Source: an uncultured Pelagibacteraceae bacterium
GTDB lineage: Bacteria > Pseudomonadota > Alphaproteobacteria > Pelagibacterales > Pelagibacteraceae
Length of the DNA: 64,000 nucleotides
Assembly (NCBI GenBank): GCA_902517865.1
Contig: CABYDT010000004.1
Location: 1 to 64,000, forward strand
Direction of reading: 5' to 3'
Each line of letters opens with the position of its first letter. The first letter of the stretch is position 1. This document shows positions 35,598 to 45,107 of the stretch, piece by piece. The notes beneath the pieces are model-generated. The model was given only the letters and a program-made list of their open reading frames with translations. It made no database searches and was not told the origin of the DNA. The position numbers and the translations under genes are program-made.

Positions 35598-36688
35598 TTT
35601 TTATTTATAATTTCTTGTTTTTTTATTTTAATTCCAAAACCTTCAAGACCTATTACTTTTTTCTTAGATCTTGTCACTAATATCATATTTTTAATTTTAA
35701 GTTTTTTCAAAATTTGAGCCCCCACTCCGTAATTTCTTATATTTGTACTTAATTTATCACTAATACTAGTATAATTGATTATTTTGGGTAAATCTGCAAA
35801 ATCGCTCTCTTTTATCAATAATATTACACTTGGTTTAAAGGATGACATTAGTTTTAGAGAATTTTTTATATCTTTTTGAACATTTTTATTTGTAAAAATG
35901 TCTAATGAATTTGTTGATAGAACCCTAACTTTTGGAATAGAATAATTTTTAATATCTCCATAAACTAATGCCATATGTTGCTTGTTATCTAAAAAATTTT
36001 CAAACGATATTAATTTATATTTTTTTTTATTTATTATTACAATTTTTTCTTCTCGTTGTTTTATAAAAGACTCTTTTTTTAACCTATAAGATATTAGATC
36101 ATCTATTTTTCCAATTTTTAATGAATGCTTTTTTGCGTATTCAATTAATTTTTTTCCTTTTGCCATGGTGCCATCGTCATTCATTATTTCGCAAATTACA
36201 GCAGATTTTCCCATACCAGCAAGATTAGAAATATCTACTGATGCTTCGGTATGTCCCGCTCGTGTTAATACACCACCATCTCTAGCAACAAGTGGAAATA
36301 TGTGACCTGGTGTCGATATAGACTTTGAGTTTGATTTTTGATTAATAGCTACTAAAATTGTTTTTGCACGATCTAGTGCAGATATTCCTGTAGTTACCCC
36401 TCTTCGGGCCTCTATACTTACAGTGAAAGCTGTTCTTAATCTTGAGCTATTTCTACTAGGCATTAGACTAAGACCTAGCTTATTTGTTTGTTTTTTATCT
36501 AAAGCCAAACAGATCAATCCCCTACCATGTTTAGCCATAAAATTAATTTTTTTTGCTGTAGTTTTTTTTGCTAAGAAAACAAGGTCTCCCTCATTTTCTC
36601 TATTTTTATCGTCAACTAAAATAAAAATTTTTCCTTTTTTAGCAACTTTAATAATTTCATCAATTTTAGAGTATTTAAATTTTTTCAT
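35594..36688 (-). CDS. ribB: 3,4-dihydroxy-2-butanone 4-phosphate synthase with a degenerate GTP cyclohydrolase II-like domain
   Basis: Residues 1-205 are a complete DHBP synthase, with DDKNRENEGDLVFLAKK, TVSIEARRGVTTGISA, STPGHIFPLVARDGGVLTRAGHTEASVD and CEIMNDDGTMAKG. Residues 210-360 align with GTP cyclohydrolase II but lack its zinc Cys-x2-GDxFGSxRCxC signature; in its place is a KVRVLSTNSLDIF stretch without cysteines. Only the tail motifs (YGVGAQILKKL and VIGLEGFGI) survive. This RibBX-like layout implies that GTP cyclohydrolase II activity comes from another gene. The gene overlaps ribH and follows ribE closely. Confidence 0.93.
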   Translation of the reverse strand: MKKFKYSKIDEIIKVAKKGKIFILVDDKNRENEGDLVFLAKKTTAKKINFMAKHGRGLICLALDKKQTNKLGLSLMPSRNSSRLRTAFTVSIEARRGVTTGISALDRAKTILVAINQKSNSKSISTPGHIFPLVARDGGVLTRAGHTEASVDISNLAGMGKSAVICEIMNDDGTMAKGKKLIEYAKKHSLKIGKIDDLISYRLKKESFIKQREEKIVIINKKKYKLISFENFLDNKQHMALVYGDIKNYSIPKVRVLSTNSLDIFTNKNVQKDIKNSLKLMSSFKPSVILLIKESDFADLPKIINYTSISDKLSTNIRNYGVGAQILKKLKIKNMILVTRSKKKVIGLEGFGIKIKKQEIINKK

Positions 36689-36693
36689 TTATA

Positions 36694-37281
36694 TTATCTG
36701 TTTAAATATTTTAAAATAATATCAAATTCTACATTGACCTTATCATTTTTCTTAAGGTTAATTAGGTTTGTTAATTTCAAAGAATGAGGAATTATGACTA
36801 ATTGAAAGTATTTTTTGCTTACAGAGACAATTGTTAAAGAAACTCCATTAATAGCTATAGATCCCTTTTTAATTATATATTTTTTAAATTTTTGTTTATA
36901 TTCGATATTAATATACCAGCTACCTTGATTTATATTTATTTTGCTAATAGATGAGCAATCATCGACATGACCTTGAACAAAATGGCCTGATATTTCGTCG
37001 CCAAATCTTAGTGATTTTTCAATATTTACATTTTCTTTTTTTTTTAAAAACCTTAAATTAGAAAGTTTCAATGTTTCGGGCGATAAATAAAAAATTATTT
37101 GGTATTTGTTTTTAATCGATTTTGCTTTAATTAAAGTTAAACAAATTCCATTAATTGATATTGAGGACCCAACATCCTTATTAGTAAATTTTTGAACGGT
37201 AATTAATGTTAAAAAATACTTAGATTTGTCTTTTTTTAAAGATACAAACTGAGCTTTATTTTTTATAATTCCTGTAAACAT
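36694..37281 (-). CDS. ribE: Riboflavin synthase alpha chain
   Basis: Dismutates two lumazine molecules to riboflavin, the last step of the pathway. Two homologous lumazine-binding barrels are visible: residues 1-87 with [21 protein letters not shown] and NIEKSLRFGDEISGHFVQGHVD at the junction, and residues 95-185 with GSIAINGVSLTIVSV and FQLVIIPHSLKLTNL. Length 195 is normal. It abuts ribD with a one-base overlap. Also named ribC in some nomenclatures. Confidence 0.95.
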   Translation of the reverse strand: MFTGIIKNKAQFVSLKKDKSKYFLTLITVQKFTNKDVGSSISINGICLTLIKAKSIKNKYQIIFYLSPETLKLSNLRFLKKKENVNIEKSLRFGDEISGHFVQGHVDDCSSISKININQGSWYINIEYKQKFKKYIIKKGSIAINGVSLTIVSVSKKYFQLVIIPHSLKLTNLINLKKNDKVNVEFDIILKYLNR

Positions 37282-38351
37282 TATGAATAATACCTAAATA
37301 TCTTATTATCGTCTAAGCAAAAAGGTTTTTCAGATTTAAATTTTGTTTTTATATTTTTGTATAATTTTAAAACTTTTAACCTGCCTTTTTTATTAAATTT
37401 TTTATTAGATTTGACAATTAAAAATTCATTTATCATATCATTGTTAAAAAACAACTCTTGGGTTTTTAAACCTCCCTCAACTAATAATTTCCGACAATTA
37501 AGTTTGAATATTTTTTTACATATTAACCTAGTATCAATATTTTTATTTAAGTCACATGGGATATATATCAAATTACAATGCAATTTTATTTTTTTGATTA
37601 AATTATTATTTTTACTACTGTGAAAAATATATGGTTTTATTTTGGTTAAATGTTTATAACTATTTTTGCTAAATTTGAGATTTTGATTTATCAAAAAAAT
37701 TTTATTTTTTTTTTTTATACCTTTTATTCTACAATTTAATAAAGGTAAGTCGTCTTCAAATGTATTTTTACCAACTAAAATAGAGTCATTTTTATATCTC
37801 ACTAAATGCGCATATTTTAATGCTTTTTTATTAGTAAAATACTTTTTATTTTTATTTTTTGAAAAATAATCTGAGCTGATAGCTAATTTCGCAGTTATAT
37901 AAGGCAATTCATTTTTTTTTGAATAATTGTAGTTTTTTATTTCGTTAAAACAGGGATTGTTTATCAATATTTTATTAATCGTTACTTTATTTTTCTTTAA
38001 ATAATGCTTAGAATAATTTATAACTCTAACATCGTAATCATCAAATGAATAAACTACCTTCTTAATTTTTTTCATTTTAATTATTTTAGCACATGATGGA
38101 TTTTTGCCTTTGTGTGCACAAGGGATTAGCGAAACATATAATTTTTCTACTTTTTTATTCTTGCTATTTTTAATTGACTCATATTCAGCATGAGGTGATC
38201 CGTTTTGCCCTGTAATACCTGTAGATATTATCTCATTTTTAAAAACAGATATTGCTCCAACGGATGGGTTAGGAAAGCTAGAAAACTGATTTATTAAAGA
38301 TAGTTTATTCGCTAAATAAACAAAATAAAAATTATTTTTTTCTGTAGGCAT
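37281..38351 (-). CDS. ribD: Bifunctional diaminohydroxyphosphoribosylaminopyrimidine deaminase/reductase
   Basis: Second and third steps of riboflavin synthesis. The N-terminal deaminase has the zinc ligands in HAE (GSPHAEYES) and in [11 protein letters not shown]. The first of these motifs has Ile instead of the usual Glu before PC, and the DPNP loop is altered. The reductase domain starts near residue 145 (YITAKLAIS) with [18 protein letters not shown] and [13 protein letters not shown]. The protein is strongly divergent and Lys/Asn-rich but retains the core residues. ATG is preferred to an adjacent upstream TTG. A run of twelve A occurs inside the gene. It overlaps nrdR by 20 bases. Confidence 0.9.
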   Translation of the reverse strand: MPTEKNNFYFVYLANKLSLINQFSSFPNPSVGAISVFKNEIISTGITGQNGSPHAEYESIKNSKNKKVEKLYVSLIPCAHKGKNPSCAKIIKMKKIKKVVYSFDDYDVRVINYSKHYLKKNKVTINKILINNPCFNEIKNYNYSKKNELPYITAKLAISSDYFSKNKNKKYFTNKKALKYAHLVRYKNDSILVGKNTFEDDLPLLNCRIKGIKKKNKIFLINQNLKFSKNSYKHLTKIKPYIFHSSKNNNLIKKIKLHCNLIYIPCDLNKNIDTRLICKKIFKLNCRKLLVEGGLKTQELFFNNDMINEFLIVKSNKKFNKKGRLKVLKLYKNIKTKFKSEKPFCLDDNKIFRYYS

Positions 38352-38793
38352 CAATGTTATCTACAAAATTTTCAAAATCTTTCGCCTCTTTAAAATTTGT
38401 ATAGACCGATGCAAATCTAACATAACCAACAGGATCTATCTCTTTTAATCCATCCATAACAAATTTTCCGATAGTTGAGGTCATAATTTCATTTTGTCCA
38501 AGATCCTCTAAATTTCTGTAAATTTTTGAAACAAACTTTTCGATTGTTTCATTATCAACCGGCCTTTTTCTCAAAGCAATATTTATTGATCTAGTTAATT
38601 TATCTCTATCAAATGGCGATTTTCTTCCATTTTTTTTTATTACTGTTAACTCTCTAAATTGGACTCTTTCAAAAGTTGTAAATCTTTGATTGCAACATGA
38701 AGATAGTCTTCTTCTTCTAATTGCTGTTCCGTCCTCTGTTGCCCTAGAGTCAATTACAGAAGTATCTTTTTCTCTACAGAAAGGGCAAAGCAT
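38332..38793 (-). CDS. nrdR: Transcriptional repressor NrdR with an altered zinc ribbon
   Basis: ATP/dATP-sensing repressor of ribonucleotide reductase genes. It has an N-terminal zinc ribbon and an ATP-cone (about residues 49-139: [20 protein letters not shown] and onward). The first zinc pair, CPFC at residues 3-6, is normal. The second pair should read C-x2-C before NxRFTTFE, but the sequence is [17 protein letters not shown]: Ser replaces the third ligand and an extra Cys sits next to the fourth. The rest is canonical, including RFASVY. The glyA-nrdR-ribD order is conserved. nrdR lies two bases after glyA. Confidence 0.94.
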   Translation of the reverse strand: MLCPFCREKDTSVIDSRATEDGTAIRRRRLSSCCNQRFTTFERVQFRELTVIKKNGRKSPFDRDKLTRSINIALRKRPVDNETIEKFVSKIYRNLEDLGQNEIMTSTIGKFVMDGLKEIDPVGYVRFASVYTNFKEAKDFENFVDNIDAYRKK

Positions 38794-38795
38794 GA

Positions 38796-40082
38796 TTAAT
38801 AGATTGGAAACTGATTACAAAGTTTAATAACTTTTTCTCTAACCGTCTTTTCAACTACTGCATTATTATTTTTATTTTTTTTAAGACCATTTAGCAACTC
38901 GGAAACTAACTCACCAACATATTTGAATTCAGCTAATCCAAAGCCTCTAGTAGTACAAGCAGGTGTTCCCAATCTAATACCAGATGTTACCCATGGTTTT
39001 TCTTCGTCATAGGGTATACCATTCTTGTTACATGTTAAATTTGCGTTCACCATTGATCTCTCTGCATCTTTACCTGTGACATGAATTGGCCTTAAGTCTA
39101 GTAAAATTAAATGTGTGTCAGTTCCTCCAGAAAAAATTTCAAAACCTGAGTTTTTTAATGTTTCAGATAATATTTTTGCATTATCTACAACATTTCTTGA
39201 ATAAATTTTAAATTCATCTTTTAAAGCTTCTCCAAAACAAACTGCTTTTGCTGCTATGACATGCATTAGTGGTCCACCTTGTAAGCCCGGGAATACAGCC
39301 GAATTAAATTTTTTAGCTAATTCTTCATTATTCGTTAAAATAATCCCTCCTCTAGGTCCTCTTAAAACTTTGTGTGTAGTAGATGTTACTACGTCAGCTA
39401 AATCGCACGGATTTGGATAAACTTTGCCAGCTACAAGACCAGAGAAATGAGCCATGTCGACTAGTAAATATGCTCCTACACTATCTGCGATATCTCTAAA
39501 AATTTTAAAGTCTATTATTCTTGAGTAAGCACTACCTCCAGCTATAATAAGTTTTGGTCTGTGTTTTTTTGCTAAGTCTTTAATTTGATCATAATCGATA
39601 AGCCCATTATCTTTTCTAACACCATAGTGTATTGCGTTAAACCATTTGCCAGATTGAGCAGGCGGTGCTCCATGTGTCAAGTGACCTCCCTGATCTATTC
39701 CCATTCCCAAGATTGTATCTCCCGGTTTAAGTAATGCTAGAAAAACTGCTCCATTAGCTTGTGCACCTGAGTGAGGTTGAACATTAGCAAAATTAACATT
39801 AAATAATTTTTTTGCTCTTTCTATTGCTAAAGTCTCTGCTTTGTCTACAAACTCACATCCACCATAATATCTTTTTCCTGGGTACCCTTCGGCATATTTA
39901 TTTGTTAGCACTGAACCTTGAGTTTCAAGAATTGATTTAGAAACAATATTTTCAGAAGCAATTAGTTCTAAATGATTTTGCTGTCTATTTAATTCTTCTT
40001 TTATAAATGACATCAATTCAGGATCAGTTTTTGACAATCCTTCATTAAAAAAGTTATAAGTGATTTTGTATTCTTTAGACAT
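38796..40082 (-). CDS. glyA: Serine hydroxymethyltransferase
   Basis: Interconverts serine and glycine and makes methylene-THF; in SAR11 it also ties into glycine/serine use for growth. The 428-residue PLP enzyme has [40 protein letters not shown] and the PLP-binding Lys in [15 protein letters not shown]. An AGGAGG lies 14 bases before the ATG inside the last codons of rpiB (Arg-Arg written with rare AGG codons), an unusually strong ribosome-binding sequence for this window. It overlaps the final base of rpiB. Confidence 0.97.
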   Translation of the reverse strand: MSKEYKITYNFFNEGLSKTDPELMSFIKEELNRQQNHLELIASENIVSKSILETQGSVLTNKYAEGYPGKRYYGGCEFVDKAETLAIERAKKLFNVNFANVQPHSGAQANGAVFLALLKPGDTILGMGIDQGGHLTHGAPPAQSGKWFNAIHYGVRKDNGLIDYDQIKDLAKKHRPKLIIAGGSAYSRIIDFKIFRDIADSVGAYLLVDMAHFSGLVAGKVYPNPCDLADVVTSTTHKVLRGPRGGIILTNNEELAKKFNSAVFPGLQGGPLMHVIAAKAVCFGEALKDEFKIYSRNVVDNAKILSETLKNSGFEIFSGGTDTHLILLDLRPIHVTGKDAERSMVNANLTCNKNGIPYDEEKPWVTSGIRLGTPACTTRGFGLAEFKYVGELVSELLNGLKKNKNNNAVVEKTVREKVIKLCNQFPIY

Positions 40083-40531
40083 TATATTTTATTAATCCTC
40101 CTTAGATGTCTTCCGCCTGAAAATTTAGTTTTTAAGAAAATATCTACCATCTTTTTAGCTTTTTTTAAATTCGTTAATTTTGCACCTAAAATAATCACGT
40201 TTGAATTATTATGTTCTCTAGATAGCTTAGATGCTTTTTGATTGTGAGGTAAAGCTGCCCTTATTTTATCAAATCTATTTGCAGTAATGCTCATTCCAAT
40301 ACCTGTTCCGCAAATCAAAATACCCATTTTTTCTTTATTCATTTTTTTTACAAGTTTTTTTGCATAATCCGGGTAGTCGACAGATTTATACAAATTATTT
40401 GTTCCTACGTCGCTCACTTTAAATCCCTTTCTTAACAAATACTTAGATATATGTTTTTTTAAAATAACACCGGCATGATCTGCAGCAATTATTACATTTT
40501 TAACTAAATATCTGCTATTATTGCTTCTCAA
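40082..40531 (-). CDS. rpiB: Ribose-5-phosphate isomerase B (RpiB/LacAB family)
   Basis: Interconverts ribose 5-phosphate and ribulose 5-phosphate in the pentose phosphate pathway. The core [50 protein letters not shown] and [14 protein letters not shown] is intact, including the catalytic Cys in CGTG. The frame is open far upstream into hemB, but that part is not credible. The most plausible start is the TTG about 13 residues before the core, giving 149 residues like the E. coli protein. No ATG is available there. The start is therefore uncertain by a few residues. Confidence 0.85.
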   Translation of the reverse strand: MRSNNSRYLVKNVIIAADHAGVILKKHISKYLLRKGFKVSDVGTNNLYKSVDYPDYAKKLVKKMNKEKMGILICGTGIGMSITANRFDKIRAALPHNQKASKLSREHNNSNVIILGAKLTNLKKAKKMVDIFLKTKFSGGRHLRRINKI

Positions 40532-40634
40532 AACACTAAACCTATACAATACTATGAAAAAATCACAATATATAGTTCTTAAAAATTGCAATAAGACGCA
40601 GTAAATATATGAGAAATTTAGGTAATAACTAAAT

Positions 40635-41621
40635 ATGCTATTATTAAAAAGACAAAGAAGACTAAGATCCAGCAAATGGTCAATAAATTTATTTAAAGAA
40701 AATAATATTTCGGCCAGTGATTTTATTCTTCCGATTTTCATAACTGACGGAAAAAATCAAAAGCAAGAAATTAAATCTATGCCAGACGTGTATAGGTATA
40801 GCCCTGATAACCTAAAACAAATAATCGACGATGCAATCAAAAATGGGATACAGGCAATAATCTTATTTCCTCAAACTCCTCAAGATAAAAAAGATGCAGT
40901 TGGGTCAGAAGCGCTAAATGAAAATAACTTAATTAATAAATCAATTAGAGAAATTAAGAAAGGGTATAATAAAGAGATAGGGATTATTACTGATGTTGCA
41001 TTGGATCCATATACAACTCACGGACATGACGGAATTTTAAAAGATAATTACATACAAAATGATGAGACAGTTGAGAAACTAGTACAACAATCCTTGTTAC
41101 AAGTTACTTCAGGTGCCGATGTTATAGCTCCTTCAGATATGATGGATGGAAGAATTCTTAACATAAGAAATTCGCTTGAAAAAAATAATTTTAAAAACAC
41201 TTTAATACTTTCTTATGCTGCAAAATATGCATCAGGATTTTATAGTCCATTTAGAGACGGAGTAGGATCAGTTCAAAAAGAAGGAATTGATAAAAGTTCT
41301 TATCAGCTTGATAGTGCGAATTCTGATGATGCGTTAAGACAAATAGAAGGAGATCTAAAAGATGGCGCAGACATAATTATGATAAAACCAGGTTTAACAT
41401 ATTTAGACATTATATCTCAAACTAAAGATAAATATAATGTGCCAATTGTAGCCTATAATGTTTCAGGGGAGTATTCTATGATTAAAAATGGAATTAAAAA
41501 TAAAATATTTGATGAAAATATTTTAAAAGAAATTATGATATCTTTTAAAAGAGCTGGTGCGAGCGCAATTGTTAGTTATTTTGCTATCGAATATATTGAG
41601 AAATTTTTAAATCAAAAATAA
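40635..41621 (+). CDS. hemB: Delta-aminolevulinic acid dehydratase, Asp-rich metal-site type
   Basis: Joins two 5-aminolevulinates to porphobilinogen, the second common step of tetrapyrrole synthesis. The catalytic lysines are Lys197 in SYAAKYASGF and Lys251 in IMIKPGLTYLD. The metal site reads TDVALDPYTTHGHDG (Asp120, Asp124, Asp132) rather than the Cys triad of zinc enzymes, so it belongs to the Mg2+-responsive class found in plants and alphaproteobacteria. Length 328 is normal. Its 5' gap of about 100 bases is shared with divergent rpiB; no convincing promoter is seen there. Its end overlaps the flavin reductase-like gene by 10 bases tail to tail. Confidence 0.95.
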   Translation: MLLLKRQRRLRSSKWSINLFKENNISASDFILPIFITDGKNQKQEIKSMPDVYRYSPDNLKQIIDDAIKNGIQAIILFPQTPQDKKDAVGSEALNENNLINKSIREIKKGYNKEIGIITDVALDPYTTHGHDGILKDNYIQNDETVEKLVQQSLLQVTSGADVIAPSDMMDGRILNIRNSLEKNNFKNTLILSYAAKYASGFYSPFRDGVGSVQKEGIDKSSYQLDSANSDDALRQIEGDLKDGADIIMIKPGLTYLDIISQTKDKYNVPIVAYNVSGEYSMIKNGIKNKIFDENILKEIMISFKRAGASAIVSYFAIEYIEKFLNQK

Positions 41622-42049
41622 TTACTTTTAAAAAAAATCAAAGGTTCTTTTCCTTTTAATATTTTAAAACGTTTAACTTTGTGTAATACTAGATAGTGAT
41701 CACCTGCATTATATGTTTTGTATAATTTACACTCTAAATAACCCAAGGAATCTTTGACAATATTTTCTAGATATAATTTATTGAAAGTATTATTTGTACT
41801 CGCTAATTTTTTAGAAATTTTTTTTTGCGTTTTTGATAAGAATATTATTTTATAAATAACGCTTTTCTTTAAAAAGTTTTTTTTAGATTTAGAAGTTTTA
41901 TCAAGACACCACATAACAATTTTAGGTTTTAAAGAAACTGGGGCAAATGAATTTACTGTTATACCTTCATATTTCGAATCTTTTTTATAAATAATTGAGG
42001 TTATTCCTGTAGTAAAAAGTGAGAGACAATTTCTAAATTTATTTTTCAA
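41612..42049 (-). CDS. Flavin reductase-like (HpaC/FMN-binding split barrel) protein
   Basis: About 145 residues with the start of the flavin-reductase domain: FRNCLSLFTTGITSI (family: FRxALGxFATGVTVV), then EGITVNSFAPVSLKPKIVMWCLDKTSKS and a late GDHYLVLHKVKRF (family: GDHxIFxGEV). It would bind FMN and reduce it with NAD(P)H or serve as a partner of an oxygenase; the substrate is unknown. The chosen TTG start overlaps the DUF2061 gene by 11 bases. An ATG 12 codons further upstream would overlap it by 47. The C-terminus is divergent and Lys-rich. Confidence 0.75.
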   Translation of the reverse strand: MKNKFRNCLSLFTTGITSIIYKKDSKYEGITVNSFAPVSLKPKIVMWCLDKTSKSKKNFLKKSVIYKIIFLSKTQKKISKKLASTNNTFNKLYLENIVKDSLGYLECKLYKTYNAGDHYLVLHKVKRFKILKGKEPLIFFKSNYF

Positions 42050-42251
42050 ACTGACCCCACTTAACTTGATTCCATGCTCTTTCATGTAAATAATACAAAA
42101 TAATTTTAGTGATAACTTCAATTGTAGCTATCCATCCACCGACGGATATACTGCCGCTTACAAACCAAGCTATTAAGAATGTATCTAATGAAGCTAATAT
42201 TCTCCAAGTAATTGTTTTTATCAAGCTTCTTATTCTAATATCTCTAGTCAT
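42039..42251 (-). CDS. Small membrane protein, DUF2061 family
   Basis: A 70-residue protein of unknown function matching the DUF2061 pattern: RSLIKTITWRILASLDTF, then a hydrophobic span, a second one with GWIATIEVITKIILYYLHERAW, and the ending WNQVKWGQFEK. The family is widespread and short, with two spans. It overlaps parC by 8 bases upstream and the flavin reductase-like gene downstream, so the three are probably co-transcribed. I cannot assign a role. Confidence 0.85.
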   Translation of the reverse strand: MTRDIRIRSLIKTITWRILASLDTFLIAWFVSGSISVGGWIATIEVITKIILYYLHERAWNQVKWGQFEK

Positions 42252-44490
42252 TAATTATTTTTATATTTTTTTTATATCCTCTAAATAAATTAAGATTGAA
42301 TTTGCTAGTTAGCTTTTTACCAGATCCAGGCCTTTTGGTAATATAACTTTTAGATTGAAAATTTTTAATCTCTTGTTCAAAAATATCATTAAATACTAAA
42401 TTTTTTTCTAAGCAACTTAAGCTACAAACTGAGTATCCTTTATTTTTAAAGGAATTTACTCCCACACCATTATTTAAATTTGGTATTCCTTTTTTATTTA
42501 TAATAACTAATTTATAATTTTCTGATCTACTCAAAAAAACAGCAATATATTCAGAATCTTCGTTTAACATTAAGCTTCCAAAAAAGGTATCATTTGAACT
42601 AATATTAATAATTTTTTTACCTGATCTTTTATTAGAGTAAAGGTTATCTGACTCAGTAATAAACATTTTTCCTAATTTGGTTGATAATAAAATTTTACTG
42701 TTTTCGACATACTCAAAGCAATCAATTATTTTTTCTGTATCTTTAAGTTTTATATAATTAGATATTTGCTTACCCTTTTGTGTTCTTCCTAATAGTTTTT
42801 CGATTGGCAGTGTATATGATTTACCAAGGTTGGATAATAAAATTATTTGATTTGAAGATTTACTACATAATATCAAATTGCCAGTTTTATCCAATTCATC
42901 AAAATTTTTTGGTAAATAATTGCCTTTATTTATTTTTATATAAGCTCCATTAATTATGAAAACAGTGACATCTTCATTAATCTTTAAATTTTCTTGAACC
43001 TCATCCGCATCCATTTGATTAAAGTTATCTATTAGCGTTCTTCTTTTTCCAAAGCTGCTATTTTCTCCAAAATTTAATGCTATTTCATCAAATTCCTTAT
43101 TAATTTCTTTTTTTTGTAATGCTTTTGATCTTAGTATTTTCTGTATAATATTTTTTTCACTAGATAAATTTTTAAATTCGTTTTTAATCTCACGCTCCTC
43201 GATTTTTTTTAAATTTTTTAATTTCATATCAAGTATTGCGTCAGCTTGAAAATTATTTAAATTATATCTTTTTATTAAACTTTTTTTAGGCTCCCTATGA
43301 TTTCTTATTATTTTTATTATGTTATTGATATTTTTAAATACTACTATAAAACCTTTTAAAATATTTAGTCTTTTATTAATTTTTTTTAATAAATAAGAAT
43401 TTTTTTTGTTTAGAATTAAGTACCTATGTTTTAAAAAATTTTTTAGAACTTCAATCAAAGGCATGACTCGTGGTTGTCGTTTATCATTTAATATATTCAT
43501 ATTAAGAAAAAATTTGGTACTTAAGTCTGTTTGATTAAATAGTGACTCCATTAAAATGTTTGGATCAACATTTCTATTTTTTGGCCTTAATATTATTCTT
43601 ATTTGTTCATCAGACTCGTCAATAATATTATCAAGAAGTTTATTCTTCTTTTCTAAAATTAAACTTGCAATTTTTTCTACAAGTTTCGATTTATTTACTT
43701 GATATGGTATTTGCGTTATTACTATTTGATATAGTCCTCTTCCTAACTCTTCAATTTTATAACTTGCCCTTATTTCAAAAAAACCTTTGCCTGTCTTATA
43801 AGCTCTTTGTATTTCTTTTTTGTTATTATTTAAAACACCGCCAGTAGGAAAATCAGGTCCTTTAATAATTTTTAGTAAATCATTTAATTTTGTATTAGGT
43901 TTTTCATTAATAATTTTTATCCCATTACATAATTCTGTTATATTATGAGGTGGAATATTTGTTGCCATTCCTACGGCTATACCACTAGATCCATTTGCTA
44001 ATATATTTGGGAATTGTGACGGTAAAATTTCTGGTTCCTCAAGTTCACCATCGTAGGTTTTTTTAAAATCTACTGTATCGTACTCAATATCTTTTAGTAT
44101 AGACTCGGCAACTGAAGTAAGTTTAGCTTCAGTATATCTCATAGCGGCTGCATTATCACCATCTATATTTCCAAAATTACCTTGGCCATAAACAAGTGGA
44201 TATTTTGTTAAAAAATCTTGAGCAAGTCTTACAAGCGCATCATAAACTGATTGATCTCCATGTGGATGAAACTTTCCGATAACATCGCCAACAACTCTTG
44301 CAGATTTTTTAAATTGTGATTTTGGTCCTAAATTAAGTAAGTACATAGCATAAATCAATCTTCTATGTACTGGCTTTAATCCATCTCTTAAATCAGGGAG
44401 TGCTCTTTGCGTTATTGTTGACAATGCATAAGAGAGATATTTTTTTGCGAATTGATTCTTTAATTCTTCTTTTAAGATATTTTTATTCAT
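42244..44490 (-). CDS. parC: DNA topoisomerase IV subunit A
   Basis: Decatenates daughter chromosomes together with ParE (not in the window). The 748-residue protein has QRALPDLRDGLKPVHRRLIYAM near residue 28, KSARVVGDVIGKFHPHGD at 62-79, and the catalytic Tyr119 next to Arg118 in AAAMRYTEAKL. The C-terminal beta-pinwheel is reduced and lacks a GyrA-box QRRGGKG, which favours ParC over GyrA. The recO-parC order supports this too. The C-terminal part is AT-biased and divergent. It overlaps recO by 8 bases. Confidence 0.93.
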   Translation of the reverse strand: MNKNILKEELKNQFAKKYLSYALSTITQRALPDLRDGLKPVHRRLIYAMYLLNLGPKSQFKKSARVVGDVIGKFHPHGDQSVYDALVRLAQDFLTKYPLVYGQGNFGNIDGDNAAAMRYTEAKLTSVAESILKDIEYDTVDFKKTYDGELEEPEILPSQFPNILANGSSGIAVGMATNIPPHNITELCNGIKIINEKPNTKLNDLLKIIKGPDFPTGGVLNNNKKEIQRAYKTGKGFFEIRASYKIEELGRGLYQIVITQIPYQVNKSKLVEKIASLILEKKNKLLDNIIDESDEQIRIILRPKNRNVDPNILMESLFNQTDLSTKFFLNMNILNDKRQPRVMPLIEVLKNFLKHRYLILNKKNSYLLKKINKRLNILKGFIVVFKNINNIIKIIRNHREPKKSLIKRYNLNNFQADAILDMKLKNLKKIEEREIKNEFKNLSSEKNIIQKILRSKALQKKEINKEFDEIALNFGENSSFGKRRTLIDNFNQMDADEVQENLKINEDVTVFIINGAYIKINKGNYLPKNFDELDKTGNLILCSKSSNQIILLSNLGKSYTLPIEKLLGRTQKGKQISNYIKLKDTEKIIDCFEYVENSKILLSTKLGKMFITESDNLYSNKRSGKKIINISSNDTFFGSLMLNEDSEYIAVFLSRSENYKLVIINKKGIPNLNNGVGVNSFKNKGYSVCSLSCLEKNLVFNDIFEQEIKNFQSKSYITKRPGSGKKLTSKFNLNLFRGYKKNIKIIND

Positions 44491-45106
44491 TATAAAAAAG
44501 TGAATTTAACATATTTCTATAATAGAATTTAATATTTTTATCATGAAATTGTTTATCATAGATATTTTTATTTATATCTAAAATATTTTTTAAATCATTA
44601 AAAATATAATCTGATTTTCTATCTATTAACAAAGAGGGAATATAACTTTTTTTAATATTATCTTGGTCGTCATAACCATAACCTAGATCACATAAAGTAT
44701 CATACTCCCATAAAACAAATTTTTTAAGTGGATCTTCATCAAAATTATTAATTAAATTGTCAAGTGAGTTGTAAATTTTATTAAAAGATTGCCTTTCAGG
44801 AAAAATTTTCGAGGAAATTTCAAAAATAGAATTAAAAATTAATAATTTTTTTTTATCATTAAAATATAAAAATCCATTTGATGTTAACAGTTCACAATTA
44901 AAATATCCTAGGGAGTCTTCAGTTTTTGACTTGTAATGTAAATGTAGTTTATTTCCAATTTGCAATTTATTTTTATATTTTTTTGAGTTACCACCATAGA
45001 TAATACCACTATAATAACCATGATTATTTGTGAAAAAATTTGCTATTAATGAATTTTCAGAATAATTTATTAGCTTTACTAAATATCCTTCGTCTGTCCA
45101 GATCAT
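44483..45106 (-). CDS. recO: DNA repair protein RecO
   Basis: Loads RecA onto SSB-coated gaps in the RecFOR pathway. The 207-residue protein begins MIWTDEGYLVKLINYSENSLI, matching the MxWxDEG start of alphaproteobacterial RecO, followed by an OB fold (YYSGIIYGGNSKK) and a helical domain with FVLWEYDTLCDLGYGYD (family: FELxLLxxLGYxxD). The zinc ligands of some relatives are missing. ATG is chosen because it falls just after the era stop and gives the family N-terminus; a TTG 12 bases upstream is also open. The C-terminus overlaps parC. Confidence 0.88.
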   Translation of the reverse strand: MIWTDEGYLVKLINYSENSLIANFFTNNHGYYSGIIYGGNSKKYKNKLQIGNKLHLHYKSKTEDSLGYFNCELLTSNGFLYFNDKKKLLIFNSIFEISSKIFPERQSFNKIYNSLDNLINNFDEDPLKKFVLWEYDTLCDLGYGYDDQDNIKKSYIPSLLIDRKSDYIFNDLKNILDINKNIYDKQFHDKNIKFYYRNMLNSLFYNE

Positions 45107-45107
45107 T

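Noticed and set aside
40532-40741. Long N-terminal extension of rpiB
   Set aside because: It would run antisense through the start of hemB and adds about 70 hydrophobic residues not found in RpiB proteins.
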